Shown: positions 13,350 through 14,373 of the stretch, in pieces
Position numbering within the stretch: position 1 is the first letter of the stretch
Layout: each line of letters opens with the position of its first letter
NCBI GenBank assembly: GCA_028280915.1
Contig: JANQKX010000123.1
Span: 1 to 14,373, forward strand
Direction: 5' to 3'
From: Kiloniellaceae bacterium
GTDB lineage: Bacteria; Pseudomonadota; Alphaproteobacteria; Kiloniellales; Kiloniellaceae
Length of the DNA stretch: 14,373 bases
Program-made: the position numbers and the translations under genes
Notes under the pieces: model-generated
The model's database searches: none
The model's input: only the letters and a program-made list of their open reading frames with translations
Told to the model about the DNA's origin: nothing

Positions 13350-14373
13350 TTACCGACGGTTCGAGGCGCGGGCGGAACGACGGATAAAGTCCTGCAGCTG
13401 CCCCACATCATTGGGCAAGCGGTCACTGCGTTCCGGCCGTTCCATGAGGTCCGCCAAATGGGGCGGCAGGGCGGGCCTGAGGCCCACGGCGTTTTCCACC
13501 GCGTCGGGAAACTTGGCCGGGTGGGCGGTGGCCAGCGCCACCATGGCCGGCACGTCGGCGCGGCGCTTGACCCTGGCCGCCGCGGTCCCGATGGCCGTGT
13601 GGGGATCCAATAGCTCCCCGGTGGCCTCATGGCAGCGGCGCATTTCCGCCAGCGTGCCCGCGTCATCCAGACGGAAGGCATCGAAGAGCCGCGCCAGACG
13701 GTCCCGCAAGGCTTGATCCAAGTGAAAACTGCCGCTCTGGCGGAAATTGGTCAGGGTCTCGGCCACCTTGGCCCCGTCCCGGTCGTAAAGGTCAAACAGC
13801 AAGCGTTCGAAGTTGCTGGAAACCTGGATGTCCATGGAGGGCGACAAGGTGGGCTGAACACCGGCGATGGTCATGGCGCCGCTTTCGAAAAAGCGCGTCA
13901 GGATGTCGTTGGCGTTGGAGGCGACCACCAGCTGGGAGATGGGCAAGCCCATGCGCCCGGCGGCATAACCGGCGAACACATTGCCGAAATTGCCCGTGGG
14001 CACGGAAAAGCCGACCGGCCGGTCGGGCGCACCCAAGGCAATCCCGGCCGCGAAGTAATAGGCGATCTGGGCCATGATCCGGGCCCAGTTGATGGAGTTC
14101 ACCGCCGACAGCTGGAATTCGTTGCGGAATGCCCCGTCGTTGAAGAGGGCCTTCACCAAGTCTTGGCAATCATCGAAGGAGCCTTCAATGGCCAGATTGT
14201 GGATGTTGTCGGCCAAGACCGTGGTCATCTGCCGGCGCTGCACTTCCGACGTGCGGCCGTGGGGATGCAGCATGAAGACCTCGATCTGCGGCCGGTCCCG
14301 GCAGGCTTCGATGGCCGCCGAACCCGTGTCCCCCGAGGTGGCCCCCACGATGGTCACCCGCTCGCCCCGGGCC
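13350..14373 (-). CDS. thrC: Threonine synthase, C-terminal part (cut by the window edge)
   Basis: Threonine synthase converts O-phospho-L-homoserine to L-threonine with PLP in the cytoplasm, using the product of ThrB. About 340 C-terminal residues are visible; the reading frame runs off the right edge, so the N-terminal domain and the PLP-binding lysine are outside the window. Recognisable segments are VTIVGATSGDTGSAAIEACRDR at the beginning, FMLHPHGRTSEVQRRQMTT, SFDDCQDLVKALFNDGAFRN, SAVNSINWARIMAQIAYYF and the substrate-loop region FSVPTGNFGNVFAGYAAGRMGLPI, all typical of the long bacterial and fungal subfamily. The stop at 13350 is followed after 155 bp by the M16 peptidase gene on the same strand. 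No frameshift is seen in the visible part. Confidence 0.96.
   Translation of the reverse strand, partial: ARGERVTIVGATSGDTGSAAIEACRDRPQIEVFMLHPHGRTSEVQRRQMTTVLADNIHNLAIEGSFDDCQDLVKALFNDGAFRNEFQLSAVNSINWARIMAQIAYYFAAGIALGAPDRPVGFSVPTGNFGNVFAGYAAGRMGLPISQLVVASNANDILTRFFESGAMTIAGVQPTLSPSMDIQVSSNFERLLFDLYDRDGAKVAETLTNFRQSGSFHLDQALRDRLARLFDAFRLDDAGTLAEMRRCHEATGELLDPHTAIGTAAARVKRRADVPAMVALATAHPAKFPDAVENAVGLRPALPPHLADLMERPERSDRLPNDVGQLQDFIRRSARASNRR

Noticed and set aside
12484..13716. A 410-codon plus-strand frame spanning parts of the M16 peptidase and thrC genes
   Set aside because: It crosses two well-supported genes in antisense and shows no domain.
1..14373. Mobile element, prophage, defence system, CRISPR array, tRNA or rRNA
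   Set aside because: No transposase, integrase, repeat-spacer pattern or RNA-gene signature was seen; all coding space is filled by recognisable housekeeping genes with uniform codon use.

Overview
The window is ordinary, tightly packed, GC-rich chromosomal DNA from an alphaproteobacterium, most likely a Rhodospirillales-type organism. This is inferred from gene content and order: the ispH-thrB-rnhA operon with an APH-fold homoserine kinase, a ScsB-like DsbD next to yqgE, and thrC followed by an M16 processing-peptidase homologue and a GNAT. The taxon is not proven. I recognise fifteen protein genes (fourteen complete, thrC cut by the right edge). I see no tRNA, rRNA, CRISPR array, transposase or phage gene, and no evident foreign island.

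Layout. Positions 112-1630 (minus) hold gcvT and gcvH of the glycine cleavage system. Positions 1778-2398 (minus) hold an XRE-cupin regulator, divergent from sdaA (2629-4011, plus), an iron-sulfur L-serine dehydratase. Positions 4055-4824 (minus) hold a two-gene unit: a tandem CDGSH iron-sulfur protein and an uncharacterised lipoprotein. Positions 5121-7556 (plus) hold ispH, thrB and rnhA; rnhA overlaps thrB by an ATGA. A hairpin with a T tract at 7562-7603 is oriented to terminate the minus-strand peroxiredoxin gene (7628-8110). Next come a large ScsB/DsbD-type thiol reductase (8260-10461, minus) and divergent yqgE (10620-11198, plus). The right end is a minus-strand run: thrC (partial), M16 peptidase, GNAT acetyltransferase.

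How the genes fit together. Five genes act on glycine, serine or threonine (gcvT, gcvH, sdaA, thrB, thrC). SdaA, the CDGSH protein and IspH are three iron-sulfur proteins in a row. The peroxiredoxin and ScsB handle thiol redox chemistry, one in the cytoplasm and one across the membrane.

The most interesting signal is regulatory. A 13-bp identical element (aaaagtttccgat, with gg conserved two bases further on) lies just downstream of a good -10 box at both the gcvT and the sdaA promoters, flanking the XRE-cupin gene. This suggests a local regulon in which the cupin regulator senses an amino acid or derived ligand and jointly controls serine deamination and glycine cleavage. Smaller oddities are a threefold repeat made from the last codons of gcvH, a perfect 15-bp tandem duplication in the scsB membrane domain, and an inverted repeat between the CDGSH gene and ispH. 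I did not find a convincing new multi-gene system.
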